DNA of 64,000 nucleotides from Sesamum alatum (taxonomy: Eukaryota; Streptophyta; Magnoliopsida; Lamiales; Pedaliaceae): assembly GCA_034509735.1 (NCBI GenBank), contig JACGWO010000003.1:8804001-8868000 (forward strand). The letters run 5' to 3'. The translations under genes were made by a program, and so were the position numbers. The notes under the pieces are model-generated. The model saw nothing but the letters and a program-made list of their open reading frames with translations. It was not told where the DNA came from and searched no databases. The first letter of the stretch is position 1. Every line of letters begins with the position of its first letter. Below are positions 32,687 to 45,150 of this stretch, one piece after another.

Positions 32687-33152
32687 CAGTGTGGTCGATC
32701 AACCGCAGAGGCGGATTACGTGCTTGTCGAGGACGGCAACACATCAAGTGGGGGAGAGAGTGCATCCAACACGCACAGACTTCAAGCTCAAAACCTGTTC
32801 CAGATCAATTCAGGTGTATATGAGGCACTGTTTTGAGGGACATGATTCGTTCTAGCTCAATTCCGGGTGTATATGAGGCACTGTTTTGAGGGAGGACACA
32901 GTATGACGGCACACTTGATGAAACTTGCGGCACAGTTTGTTACCCACCAGTCACAGAAAGAGAGTGCAGAATGTCGGCACAGACTTCGGACTTGGGGATT
33001 TGAGTGTATTGAGACACTATCCATGGGGGCAAACTATCAGTTGAAGCAACAGATGAGGGAGAGAGTGCAGCGTGACGTCACAGACTTCAGGCCTGAGGGA
33101 TTGAGTGTATAGAGACACTATCCGTGGGGGCAACCATCAGTTGTGGCAACAG

Positions 33153-33442
33153 TTTGGGAAGAGAGTGTAAGCATGTACACAGACTTCCAGCTTGCGTTCA
33201 GTTTGGGAAGAGAGTAAGCATGTACACAGACTTCCAACTTGCGTTCAGTTTGGGAAGAGAGTGTAGAGATGTACACAGACTTCCAACTTGTGTTAAGTTT
33301 GGGAAGAGAGTGTGGAGACGTGCACAGACTTCCAGCTTGTGTTCAGTTTGGGAAGAGAGTGTAGGGATGTACACAGACTTCCAGCTTGTGTTCAGTTTAG
33401 GAAGAGGATGTAGAGGCGTACACAGACTTCCAGCTTGTGTTG
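33153..33442 (+). repeat. Tandem repeat, 49-bp unit, about six copies (duplicate)
   Basis: Same array and copy number as 15949-16238, with only point differences. Confidence 0.85.
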
Positions 33443-34492
33443 AATGTGAAATGGAGTGCATCAAGGCACTACTTTTGGAGGCAACCCAGCTACCGAGGAA
33501 GTGAGTGTAGAATGAGGGTACAGACTTCCAGCTTACACTTTTGTGTCGAATTGGGTGCATTGAGGCACTATTCGGGGATCCAACCACCAATTGAGGGAGA
33601 GGGTGTAGAAGAAGTACACGGACTTCCACTTGTGTTGAGCAGGCCACTATGGGTGCAGATGAGGTGCCATCGGGGTGGAGACAACGTGTTGTGCGGAAGA
33701 GGCACTCACGCAGATGGGCTTGAAAGAGCTAGAAGTCGGTCTGGTGCTGCGTGATACTGGGAGGAGTATCAGGCACAGCATACACTTCAATTCTTTTATG
33801 TATGTGTTGACGAGGACGTCAACAGATCGAGTGGGGGAGGATGTCACAGGCCATCCTTTAACTAGGAGTGCCGGCTGTGACTTGCGGAGGACGTGCGGGC
33901 GATAAGGGGACGTCGGCCCGGCACGTGGGAGCGCAATGGTTCAAGCGGTACGCGATTCGGACGCCGGACGAGGGAGTTGTGAAAAAAGGTGCGCTCCTCG
34001 GCCATTTCAAGGACTTTGAATATCTACTGCTAGAACAAGGGAAATTATTTTTAAGCCTATTATAAGGGGGACAGCAGTGGTGAGCTCCAGCCAGTCTCCC
34101 CCATGCAGTGAGGCACTAAATGAACGATTCCCTTGGGGCATGATGGGGGCCTCAAGGGCCGGCTTTAGGCACCTCGAAGGGAGGGCTAAAGTCCCCGGTC
34201 GGTATGGGAACCGAACGGGCGGCGTGGGGCCAGGATGGCACACGTTGGGCAAGCGACGCGCTGAGAGGCTCCATGTGATTGCGGGGATGTCCCGCGGGCT
34301 GCGGGAAGGCATAGGCAATACCTCTCGAGCGGAACGGGCGATCGAGGCGAAGCATCGAAAGACCTCGTAAGCTACTCGTGTCATGAGCTATTGGGTTCTA
34401 GCCATGCACGACGATCCGTTGGCCAAGATACGCAGTCGTGGGGCGACGCCGCGCTGTGGGCAAATTATGAGGCCATGCCGAAAGGCAAGGAG

Positions 34493-34497
34493 GCATG
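34493..34497. repeat. Target site duplication GCATG, left copy
   Basis: GCATG at 34493-34497 and 44095-44099 flanks the family C element. Removing the element and one copy gives the uninterrupted sequence seen at 17284-17288. Confidence 0.95.
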
Positions 34498-35738
34498 TGT
34501 TAGAAAAGGTGACCAGAAAGTCAATGGTATTGGCTGTTCTGAGAACCATTCGTCAATCTATGAACAAGTAATATTATGTTAATGAATGTAGTAAGGATTC
34601 ATAGGCATGAGTTTGTTGTACTTACTGCTTGCATCGTTATGATGACACAACAAACGCCCACAAACTGAAATAACATTTCGGGAAATTGGAACTACGCTTG
34701 GAGGTAGGTTCATGAAATCAATTTCGCCGAAATCAGTCTGAAATACTCCAAGTCAAAGGAATCTCGAGAAAGGGCATCGAGAATCCATTTGAGACTTGCA
34801 CTAAGCATCTGCTGTCGTGTTTCATCGACGGGTGACGAGGATCGTCTAAGCAGTGTTAGTGGGTCGGCCTGCTGGGGAGCGACCGACTGAGGTGACTCGC
34901 GGGAATCGTCATATAGAAGCTACTTAGGCTTGGTCGGTATGACTCGTATTCCCGGTTTCGATAGTACCGGATTAGTCCTCGGACTTGAGGATCACGGCAG
35001 TCCCCTACATACTAAGGCTGTATCTTGGATCTGGTGAAATTTGACCGATTATATCACATGGTCATCATAAGCCTCGTCCAGTGCAGTCGGAGTATGTAAG
35101 AACGGTGAATTCCAAGATAGGATCTGTCCCCTGTCAAAGGATATGACAGCAAGATCTCCTATGCGCTCGGAGATGGTTTAGACTCACAAAGTCTATGGCC
35201 ATAGCACTTGATGTAGTGGGAAAGGATTTCCTACGTCGGGTTAAACCTATCTCGAGCATTATGCATAGTTGCCTAGTCAACGATGGGAACCGACCCCTAG
35301 ACTAAAGGCCGGGAGACAGGCGACAGTAGGACCGTACCCGTACGTATCGAGCGTCGGTAGGACCGCACCTGCGTATAACTCGGTGCCTAAATGTTCACAC
35401 CATAAATTCACCTAGTCTCTAGTGCCATGGACCGTTGCTAGATGCCACCCATGGTAACGAACTACTTTAGTTATGAAATAACGAAAAGTAGGTCCAAGTC
35501 TAGCTGAAAGGTGAACCTAAAGAGTCACACCCGCTACACCAAATGAAAGGGAATTAATTTGGAATTAATTCCGGGAGAAGGTTTAATTTAATGGAATTAA
35601 ATTATACTTCTTGGAGATACAAGCCTCGATGTATTATTTGGAATAATCGGGCTTGAGTTCATAAATTAGATTTATGAATTTTACAAAGCATGGGCTTTTC
35701 CTTTTAATTAGATTAAAAGGGTAAATTAATTAATTAAT

Positions 35739-36090
35739 GGGCTTGGTATTAAATAGGATTTAATATAAAGTCCATGGACTATTTAATTTGGAATTAAATA
35801 AAGTCCATTCCATTAATTAATTAATGGGCTTAGTATATTAAATAGGATTTAATATAAAGTCCATGGGACTATTTAATTTAGAATTAAATAATCCCATTCT
35901 ATGGAATTAATTAATGGGCTTGGTATTAAATAAGATTTAATATAAAGTCCATGGACTATTTAATTTGGAATTAAATAAAGTCCATTCCATTAATTAATTA
36001 ATGGGCTTAGTATATTAAATAGGATTTTAATATAAAGTCCATGGGAATATTTAATTTAGAATTAAATAGGCCCATTCCATAAAGCCCATC
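35739..36090 (+). repeat. Tandem repeat in C U3, about 88-bp unit, four copies
   Basis: Units begin GGGCTTGGTATTAAAT or GGGCTTAGTATATTAAAT at 35739, 35826, 35915 and 36003. They are very AT-rich with AAAGTCCATGG in each. The same array is in the 3' LTR at 43003-43355. Confidence 0.85.
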
Positions 36091-36147
36091 AAAATGAATG
36101 GACAAGATTTGATCTAGAGAATGATGAGATGAAGGGCCATGATTAAT

Positions 36148-36204
36148 TTGACTTAATCAAAGCCTAATTTGACTAGGATTTGACTAGGTCAAAATCCTAG
36201 TCAA
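36148..36204 (+). promoter_or_regulatory. W-box cluster in C U3
   Basis: TTGAC(T/C) cores at 36148, 36169, 36180, 36187 (reverse) and 36199 (reverse), about 50-105 bp before the TATA box. This is the same arrangement as in family A although the LTRs are otherwise divergent. Confidence 0.6.
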
Positions 36205-36252
36205 AGTGTGTCTCTTTGGAAGAGTTTGAGAAGGAATAGGAATTCCATCTTC

Positions 36253-36260
36253 TATAAATA
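36253..36260 (+). promoter_or_regulatory. Family C LTR TATA box
   Basis: TATAAATA followed by a CA/CT-rich tract. The 3' LTR copy is at 43518-43525. Confidence 0.6.
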
Positions 36261-36829
36261 CTTAAAAAACACACACTTACACCTACTATTCTCTACAACT
36301 CTCATCTCTCAAAATTCTCTCTCTAAAATTCGTCCACCCCTATTTTTCACTCTCCAAGAATATTACTTTGTTCTTCTTGATTTATTCAAGTTAAGAACAT
36401 AAGAGACATTGATTGCGTTAATTCATAGCGTGTATCGATGTCTCTTCTCCCCAAAATAATTTCTTGCTAGCACAAGGGTTGTTTGCTTTCCGGTGGAGCG
36501 AGTGAGATGATTTAGAGGGTCTCTTCTTGAGATCTTGGTGCAAAACGGGGAACAATGCATGTAGCCGAACGAAGACAAAACTACAACCAGATAGGTTCTT
36601 AATTTCGTTTTTTTTCAGTTTCAATTCTATGGCCTCCATCTTGTGCTTTATTGAACATGAGATACACCGAACGCCCGGGAGAATTAAGGGCACACCCCTT
36701 GATTCGTTTATGTATATTATGCATGATTTAAATTCCATTTAATTATGCTTTTTAATTTTTTATTACGCACTGTTTCACGCTTCCGCTATTCGCGTTAATC
36801 TCCCGGGACGATCCATCGATTTCTTTCAG

Positions 36830-36843
36830 TGGTATTAAGAGCC
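36830..36843 (+). other. Primer-binding site of family C (variant)
   Basis: TGGTATTAAGAGCC, one base after the LTR end. Plant copia elements usually have TGGTATCAGAGCC, complementary to the 3' end of initiator tRNA-Met (compare 52531). The variant has one substitution and one extra base. Confidence 0.7.
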
Positions 36844-39224
36844 CGGTTCGGTGTATAGGCCTAGAATTCTATGTGCTATGTGCGTTTAAGCATGATAAAC
36901 GTGTTTTAATTTACGTTTATAGCATGTTTATCGTAGATAATTATTGGCGTTTAATTTTGCATGGGATTTTGGATCTTGGTTTTCTTGAATATGTATATAC
37001 ATCTTCTAGGGTTTAATTTATCTTGTGGTTCAGAAAAATTGCATGAAAAGTCGAAAAGGAGTGAAAAACGGCGAACCGGCAGCAGCAGCACGCTGGCCGC
37101 GCGTGCAGGCAGGGGCCTGCGCGCGCCCGGCCAGCACGCCCAGCGTGCGCGGACAGCGCGCGCTGTGCCGGCCGCGCGCGCGCGGCCGCGCGCGCAGGCA
37201 TGGGCGCCTGCGCGCAGGCATGGGCGCCTGCGCGCGTGCGCGCTGCGCTGGGCGCCGCGCGCTGTGCGCGCAGGCAGAGGCGCCTTGCGCGCGCGCGCGC
37301 CTGGCCTGCCGGCTGTGCCGTTTTCCGTTTTCTCTCCCGTTTTTTGGCTCGTTTTTCAAAACTGTTTTTACTGAATTATTTTTTATAATATTTTCTGCAT
37401 TATTCTGAACCCGTTGACTTAGAATATTTATTTTTTGAGATTTGGAATTTCCTAAAATAAATATTGCTTGGTTGATGAGGAAAGGGTTTCCTAACAAGAT
37501 TTAAAATTTTGCAATGGTTGCACCAATGATCAAAATTCATATGTGAAATTTCGCAATAATTTCTGCGTTTTATGATGTTGGACATCATGGTTATTTTATG
37601 GCTTGAGTAGATCTTGACATGTATTAATATTGCACAAATTGTTGGATTTTGGAATTCTTGAATAAATGGGCATATTCTTGAATTGTTGATTTTTGTGCTT
37701 CAGAAAATTCGATTTTTTTCTGTATAATTCTTGGAATTTTTCTGAATTAATTAACTTGGGGCATTTTAATTTTGGTTGAGATTTTATATTTCACAGAATT
37801 AATATTGCCTTGTTAATTATGGAAAAGGATTTTCCAACAAAAATCGTTGTGCATAGGTTGCACTATTATCCAATGTTTGGTGTGAATATTTTACATGTAA
37901 TTTCTACATTTATTTTATGGTATGGATTATCATGGATGTTGGTATAGCATATTTTACGTGGGATATATATTTGTGCTATTTGTGTTAATTGATTTGACAA
38001 AGGATGATCACAAAGCACCTAGACCGCATGAATGGTTTATTTACATTTATTTGTTGGGTTGTGGCCTGTGTGCCTCTTTATTTTCCTCTCTGTCTCTCTT
38101 CTAGTGCCTTGGAATAATAAGGCTTTCTCTCTCCCTCCTCATGTACTCCCCCCAAATGTTTAATTGGGGTTTCTTATTTTATGATGTAATGAGAGTAGAA
38201 TTAGTGGTGAGGTTTTATTTCTTTTTGTAAATAAAAGCTGCAAGAGAAGACAAGCCCAAGGTGTTGGAGGCCCATGGAGGTAGCCATCAGATGGCCCACG
38301 GAGGATCCATGGAGAAGAAGCCCGGTGTAGGCCCACGATGGAGAGCTCGAGAAGATAAAGAGGACTTACAAGGCCCATTGCATGTAATGGGTTATTGAAT
38401 CTTGTAATAGTGTAGGGCCTACCCTTAGATTGACCATAGATCCACTGCGGGCTCAGTGGGTCGCATAGGTTTGGGCTTGTGATCATCCTACAGGGGCGTG
38501 CTAGGCTTTATTTTGCATGCGATGCGTATTATATGTTTATGATTATTCTATATGCTTTATGTGTGGTTACATTCACGCTTAGAATATTTCTGCCATAACG
38601 CATGCAATGCAATACTTAATATGTGATGAGGTCTCGTTCTATCAAAACTCTCACTCGGTTGAACCAAGTTAAATATAGACCCTTAATAAATGGACTAGGA
38701 CTCTGGGAGTCTGTCCAAGCCTTCCATCCATGGCAAAAGTGAGGAAGATCTTTTAGGTCGATAGCGTGGTCTCACGAGTCGTGGCACGACTATCGTGCTT
38801 AAAAGAAGCTGCACTTTGTCATGAACGATGAGTAGACTGTTGTTACCTGTCTCACGAGTCGTGGAGGTAGCAGTAAGTCTATGAATCGGTTGATTGGGTC
38901 GGGTCTAACGCCCAAATAACGTGATTCGCTTGGAGTCCTCGGGATCACGTGAAAGGGTGAGGCAATTATCTTGGGAATCTTGTGGAACGAGAATGGTATG
39001 GAATACCTCCCACGGGTTCTTTTTCCATACGAATCGTAAAAGCGGGGTATGGGGGAGAACGCTGTGGATCCTGAGCCCACTAGGAAAGGATTTCCCGAAA
39101 ACAACGTTTCAGAGTGCCGTGTTTTCGTAGAAATAGTGGGAGAGGTTAAGGACTAAAGACCGAGACTTAACCAAAATATTACTTCACTCTGCTTGTTATT
39201 TTCTGCTTTACATATATGTTGTGA
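36844..39224 (+). other. Family C leader
   Basis: Long AT-rich leader broken by a CpG-rich tract (37071-37325). It contains the same hairpins as family A (38439-38462 and 38978-38992) and the duplicated CACGAGTCGTG palindromes (about 38773 and 38853). The TATA-like box before gag is mutated to TAGAAATA (39126-39135). No protein is recognised. Confidence 0.75.
37071..37325 (+). other. CpG-rich tract in the family C leader
   Basis: GC-alternating sequence, shorter than the A tracts, with a direct repeat of GGCATGGGCGCCTGCGCGCA. It lies at the same relative place between primer-binding site and leader. Confidence 0.7.
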
Positions 39225-41749
39225 ATGTCTAAGAATCCACCAAACACATCACTAAGAGGCTCATTAGAAAGGAACCAATTACACGAATTGACTGCGAAAT
39301 CTTAAGATGGTCTTAGATTTCCAAACCTTAACTCACATAACCGGATGAGGATGTTCCTCAGCGCTTGCCGGAGGGGTCGACAACTAAGGGCAACGCTTGC
39401 CGGAGGGGTCGACAACTAAACCCTCTCCAATGTAGGGTAAAATTTGATATTGAGTATTGACATGATCACTATTTGGTATTTGATACCGTTCCTATCACTA
39501 ATCTGCGGGTGGTTTGCAGAAAGTGAATAAGGACTTAAAAGCCAAGAATAGTTCTACGATTCAACAATGGCAAGGTCCATTGATGAAAAGGACTAGAGAC
39601 TTGTTAGGCCCATAATCGTGATCATGTTAGGATAATATAGGAATTACGTAACCTAGCATGATCAAAAGTATGTCTCTTTGTTGGACAAAGGTTTTATTAC
39701 ATACATATTTGATCAAACAAAATTATTGAATATTGATTCATGTTTGCTAGTACATAAATTCCTAAAAATACCATCCCATAAAAGGTTTATGGATACTCAA
39801 AAATTCAAATTATCTAAAATGGATTAATCAAGACCAACTTACAAATTTGGCATCTACAACAGCTAGGGCGTTTCTTCTTATTAAAAGATAAGTAAATTGG
39901 AAAGTTCGATGAATCTAGAAATAGATGATTCGAATCGACTAAATTTACAAGTCTTTTATGAAGAAGAAAGTCCGAAAGCTCTTTGTTGGACAAAGTAGGC
40001 TTGCCAAATAGTCTATTGGAAGGGAGCCAATAAGACAACTGTAGGTTACTAATACACAAGACCATAAGAGGGTTCAAAAGTCTAAAGGTCCCATAGGAGG
40101 TTTGGGAATTAGACTTAAGGAGGTGAACCATAAATGGTTGCAAAATTAAACCTGTTTCGATAGGATCGAAAAGACCGTGTATTTAGTGGGAGCTCTTGAG
40201 CATCCAAGTTGAGAATAGGAATTCTCAATGAAACGTTTCCTGTAAAGGCCAAGTATGACGGTCTCTGATAAAGGGAACGATCGAATCTCGTTGGACGAAG
40301 ATCGATCGAAGTTTCGCCCAATTACCTTAGCCCATATAGACGTAGACTCCAAATTGCCAACGTAAGGAACGTGGCACTTTGCTAGGAGTCACGCACAAGG
40401 AGCCATGGTTTGGCAAGCCTGTGTCCCGACAAAGTCCTTGAGCATGTAGAAGGATCCTACATACGTTAAGGGACTAGTGGGAGACAAATTAGACTCGGTG
40501 TCTAATTTGTACAAGTTTACGACAGAATAATACTAACGTTGCTTAGAATCGCATTTCTTAAATTGATCATATTCCAAGTCCCCTTAAGAACGAACCCGAA
40601 TGTCGTAAGAGGTACGAGTGATCGGGATATGTTCGGTCAAATTTGGATAATAATCCAAATGACCTGTGGAACGTGATGTTGGACATCGTAGTAGGATTTA
40701 TGGAGAGGAGCCATAGAATCCACTAGGAAATTCAAACAAGGTTTGATACACCGCATAACTGGAATATTCGTTTTGACGAGCTCATACGGAGCATGACTCG
40801 GTCTTAAACGACGTAGGTGGTCAGTGGGAGTAGAAATGGCGTTTCAAGTGTTTAAGTGTGTAATATCTTGATTCATGGATGAATTCAAGGCATTAGGAAT
40901 CACTAAAACACAAACTGTAACTCACGAAAAATTCTCCATGACATTTTTAGGGTTCCCACATACATATCATGAATTGAGCTTATCAAAGACTCAGTCATGG
41001 TAGACTGATGAGAAAAAACTCATATATGTAGAGGGACAAGTTGTTCGAGACTCAGTCATAGTAAGACTGATGAGAAAACTTGGATACTATGCATAAAGCA
41101 TCAAGCCATTCAAGACTTAGTCATGGTGGACTAATGAGAAGGCTTGGATGTTGAGTATCCCCTACGTCTTAACCCTAGGCAAACATATGATATGTTTACT
41201 CGGTGCATAGGAACCGATGTTGAGAGTGCTTCTAGCATGGCTCAACATAAATCGGTAATGCACTGAGGGGTTGAAGACAGTAATCAAGAACGATCTTTAG
41301 TACCTGAATAAGGACTAAAGATGTGTTCATGATGCACCGTCTGTTGAGAGTTGCTTTGGAAGGCTAAAGCGATACTAGCTTCCAGAGCATAAGTGAAAAC
41401 CAGTTAGTCTCAAAGGTATGCACAGTCAGGCCCAATGACGAGTGCATCGGATAGTGGTCACTGATGAAGACCACGTCCATAGGATGGACGTGGCGCCTAG
41501 CACGACCAAGCCATGTTCGCCTATATGGCAGGCAACTTGGCTATGGGAGTATTGGCACGAGATCTCATCACAAGATCCACGAAATATTCTTAGACAACCA
41601 CCATCTCTAGGAGGCAATGGTGGATAGAGGTAACACGGTTAGACCGTATTGCTTCGCAAGGAAATATAAGCGGACTCTCAATACCTTAGTCGGTATCGTA
41701 GATTACTCATACTCAGAGGATTCTGAATAAAGTGGGTAATTAACTTATT
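39225..41749 (+). pseudogene. Decayed gag-pol remnant of family C
   Basis: It begins with a gag start (MSKNPP) at 39225 and shows short stretches related to family A: the gag DEDVPQRLPEG-like segment near 39340, integrase (GKPVS-like) near 40410, a thrice-repeated RT piece around 40986-41144, and RNase H (GWKAKAILASRA-like, out of frame) near 41355. At 2.5 kb it is little more than half the length of an intact coding region (about 3.8 kb), and no frame exceeds about 110 codons. A 26-bp direct repeat lies at 39362-39387 and 39394-39419. It cannot encode working proteins. Confidence 0.75.
40986..41144 (+). repeat. Three degenerate repeats in the C pol remnant
   Basis: Units GACTCAGTCATGGTAGACTG followed by ATGAGAA recur at about 40986, 41047 and 41112, spaced about 63 bp. 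They resemble the RT stretch encoding QSPQTDEELE in family A, so they may be local triplication of a pol segment. Confidence 0.6.
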
Positions 41750-41764
41750 GGTCAAGTGGGAGAT

Positions 41765-44094
41765 TGTTAGAAAAGGTGACCAAAAAGTCAATGGTATTGG
41801 CTGTTCTGAGAACCATTCGTCAATCTATGAACAAGTAATATTATGTTAATGAATGTAGTAAGGATTCATAGGCATGAGTTTGTTGTACTTACTGCTTGCA
41901 TCGTTACGATGACACAACAAACGCCCACAAACTGAAATAACATTTCGGGAAATTGGAACTACACTTGGAGGTAGGTTCATGAAATCAATTTTGCCGAATC
42001 AGTCTGAAATACTCCAAGTCAAAGGAATCTCGAGAAAGGGCATCGAGAATCCATTTGAGACTTGCACTAAGCATCTGCTGTCGTGTTTCATCGACGGGTG
42101 ACGAGGATCGTCTAAGCAGTGTTAGTGGGTCGGCCTGCTGGGGAGCGGCCGACTGAGGTGACTCGCGGGAATCGCATATAGAAGCTACTCGGGCTTGGTC
42201 GGTATGACTCGTATTCCCGGTTCCGATAGTACGGGATTAGTCCTCGGACGTGAGGATCACGGCAGTCCCCTACATACTAAGGCTGTATCTTGGATCTGGT
42301 GAAATTTGACCGATTATATCACATGGTCATCATAAGCCTCGTCCAGTGCAGTCGGAGTATGTAAGAACGGTGAATTCCAAGATAGGATCTGTCCCCTGTC
42401 AAAGGATATGACAGCAAGATCTCCTATGCGCTCGGAGATGGTTTAGACTCACAAAGTCTATGGCCATAGCACTTGATGTAGTGGGAAAGGATTTCCTACG
42501 TCGAGTTAAACCTATCTCGAGCATTATGCATAGTTGCCTAGTCAACGATGGGAACCGACCCCTAGACTAAAGGCCGGGAGACAGGCGACAGTAGGACCGT
42601 ACCCGTACGTATCGAGCGTCGGTAGGACCGCACCTGCGTATAACTCGGTGCCTAAATGTTCACACCATAAATTCACCTAGTCTCTAGTGCCATGGACCGT
42701 TGCTAGATGGCCACCCATGGTAACGAACTACTTTAGTTATGAAATAATGAAAAGTAGGTCCAAGTCTAGCTGAAAGGTGAACCTAAAGAGTCACACCCGC
42801 TACACCAAATGAAAGGGAATTAATTTGGAATTAATTCCGGGAGAAGGTTTAATTTAATGGAATTAAATTATACTTCTTGGAGATACAAGCCTCGATGTAT
42901 TATTTGGAATAATCGGGCTTGAGTTCATAAATTAGATTTATGAATTTTACAAAGCATGGGCTTTCCTTTTAATTAGATTAAAAGGGTAAATTAATTAATT
43001 AATGGGCTTGGTATTAAATAGGATTTAATATAAAGTCCATGGACTATTTAATTTGGAATTAAATAAAGTCCATTCCATTAATTAATTAATGGGCTTAGTA
43101 TATTAAATAGGATTTAATATAAAGTCCATGGGACTATTTAATTTAGAATTAAATAATCCCATTCTATGGAATTAATTAATGGGCTTGGTATTAAATAGGA
43201 TTTAATATAAAGTCCATGGACTATTTAATTTGGAATTAAATAAAGTCCATTCCATTAATTAATTAATGGGCTTAGTATATTAAATAGGATTTTAATATAA
43301 AGTCCATGGGAATATTTAATTTAGAATTAAATAGGCCCATTCCATAAAGCCCATCAAAATGAATGGACAAGATTTGATCTTGAGAATGATGAGATGAAGG
43401 GTCATGATTAATTTGACTTAATCAAAGCCTAATTTGACTAGGATTTGACTAGGTCAAAATCCTAGTCAAAGTGTGTCTCTTTGGAAGAGTTTGAGAAGGA
43501 ATAGGAATTCCATCTTCTATAAATACCTAAAAAACACACACTTACACCTACTATTCTCTACAACTCTCATCTCTCAAAATTCTCTCTCTAAAATTCGTCC
43601 ACCCCTATTTTTCACTCTCCAAGAATATTACTTTGTTCTTCTTGATTTATTCAAGTTAAGAACATAAGAGACATTGATTGCGTTAATTCATAGCGTGTAT
43701 CGATGTCTCTTCTCCCCAAAATAATTTCTTGCTAGCACAAGGGTTGTTTGCTTTCCGGTGGAGCGAGTGAGATGATTTAGAGGGTCTCTTCTTGAGATCT
43801 TGGTGCAAAACGGGGAACAATGCATGTAGCCGAACGAAGACAAAACTACAACCGGGTAGGTTCTTAATTTCGTTTTTTTTTCAGTTTCAATTCTATGGCC
43901 TCCATCTTGTGCTTTATTGAACATGAGATACACCGAACGCCCGGGAGAATCAAGGGCACACCCCTTGATTCGTTTATGTATATTATGCATGATTTAAATT
44001 CCTTTTAATTATGCTTTTTAATTTTTTATTACGCACTGTTTCGCGCTTCCGCTATTCGCGTTAATCTCCCGGGACGATCCACCGATTTCTTTCA
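41765..44094 (+). repeat. Family C 3' LTR
   Basis: 2330 bp, preceded by the polypurine tract, same features as the 5' LTR (tandem array 43003-43355, TATA box 43518-43525). Differences from the 5' LTR are scattered point changes and single-base indels. Confidence 0.95.
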
Positions 44095-44594
44095 GCATGT
44101 TGGGCATGCGTGCGAGACTGATGCGAGATGTTGGCATAAGAGTTGGGCCACGGACGGATGCTGCTGCCCTACTCGAGCGAGGCATGCGGACGAGCATGGC
44201 GAAGACATGCGCCGGTAATGCACCGAGTGATTGTTATGTGTGCGAGGGGCGTTGTGGGCGTAAGTTGACCCATAGTGCCGAGACGGGACGAAGATGCTCT
44301 GAGCCATTGAGAGAAGTATCGGCAGGGCCCGACATTGTGGGCGAGATGCATGATGGCAAGCTAGCTAGTTGGGGCCGGACATGAAGGCGCGCAAGGCGCG
44401 AGAGCCGCGACCCTCTGCGAACATGGGCATTCCGGATAGGCGAGTGCTTGGCGCAAGGCACCGCACAGGGAGCCGTTCAGATGCCGCGCTAGTAAGCTGC
44501 GGGTGTCGAAGACACATGGTTGGGAGATCGAGAGGACTCGAATAGAGGAAGGCCGGTCGAAGGTTGTGAGCAACCTGAGAGGCATCACGGGCGA
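44095..44594 (+). other. Second copy of the 2.3-kb unknown segment, right part
   Basis: Resumes after GCATG and matches 17289-17799 closely. No gene is recognised. Confidence 0.75.
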
Positions 44595-45150
44595 AAAAGA
44601 GTCCGCCCGTGACACGGTGGCACGGCCGGGCCTTAGGCAGGCCGCTGGCCGGGCGCGCGCGCAAACAGGCAAAGAAGCCCGCGCGAGTGCGTCAATCCAG
44701 TGTGCCGGGATGCCTGCGCGCCTGGACGCGCGGCCAGAGTAGCCGTGCGCAGAGCGCGCGCACAGGGCGGCGCCTCCAGGCGCGCGCGTACAAGTGAGTG
44801 CTGGAGAGTCCCCGCGCGCGCGCGCACGCAGACGATGGTGTCTGCGCACGCGCGCCCGATTGACGCGCCCAGTGCGCATGCGCGCGCACACTGCGCAGGA
44901 CAGACGCGCGGCTGGCAGCTAGCAGGCCAGCGCGCGCGCGGCAAAAGAGCGCACGCACACAGGCAGGGCCTGCCGGCGCGCGCGGCCGCACAGCCTGCTG
45001 CTGACCAGGCGCGCACGCACACAGGCAGGGCCTGCGTGCGCGCGCCCGGTCAGGCAGGGCCTGCGTGCGCGCAGAGGCGGCAGGCTGAGCCTGCTGCCCT
45101 GCATGCACGCCGGCTGGCTGCTACCGGTGGCGGCGGCCGGCTGCCGGTTA
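44595..45150 (+). other. CpG-rich tract of the element leader
   Basis: Near-copy of 17800-18345, differing by small indels and an extra CAGGCAGGGCCTGCG unit near 45050. Confidence 0.75.

Larger units (their letters stand above)
32687..34497 (+). other. Second copy of the 2.3-kb unknown segment, left part
   Basis: Almost identical to 15484-17288 in sequence and length (1811 against 1805 bp). It is cut at GGAGGCATG by the family C element; the rest resumes at 44100. Confidence 0.8.
34498..36828 (+). repeat. Family C 5' LTR
   Basis: 2331 bp, TGTTAGAAAAGGTGACC to TTTCTTTCA. It contains an 88-bp tandem array (35739-36090), W-boxes (36148-36204), a TATA box (36253-36260) and blocks shared with families A and B (for example 35409-35460). 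Confidence 0.95.
34498..44094 (+). mobile_element. Complete family C LTR retrotransposon, non-autonomous
   Basis: A 9597-bp element with matching LTRs (34498-36828 and 41765-44094), a tRNA-Met-like primer-binding site (36830-36843), a polypurine tract (41750-41764) and the 5-bp duplication GCATG. The empty site is preserved in the duplicate at 17284. The LTRs differ at only about two dozen of 2330 positions by eye, so the insertion is recent. The internal region carries only remnants of gag and pol, so reverse transcription and integration were probably supplied by a related autonomous element. Confidence 0.95.

Noticed and set aside
38040..38110. Host gene exons in the long leaders
   Set aside because: The same sequence recurs in every element leader, and no conserved protein is encoded.
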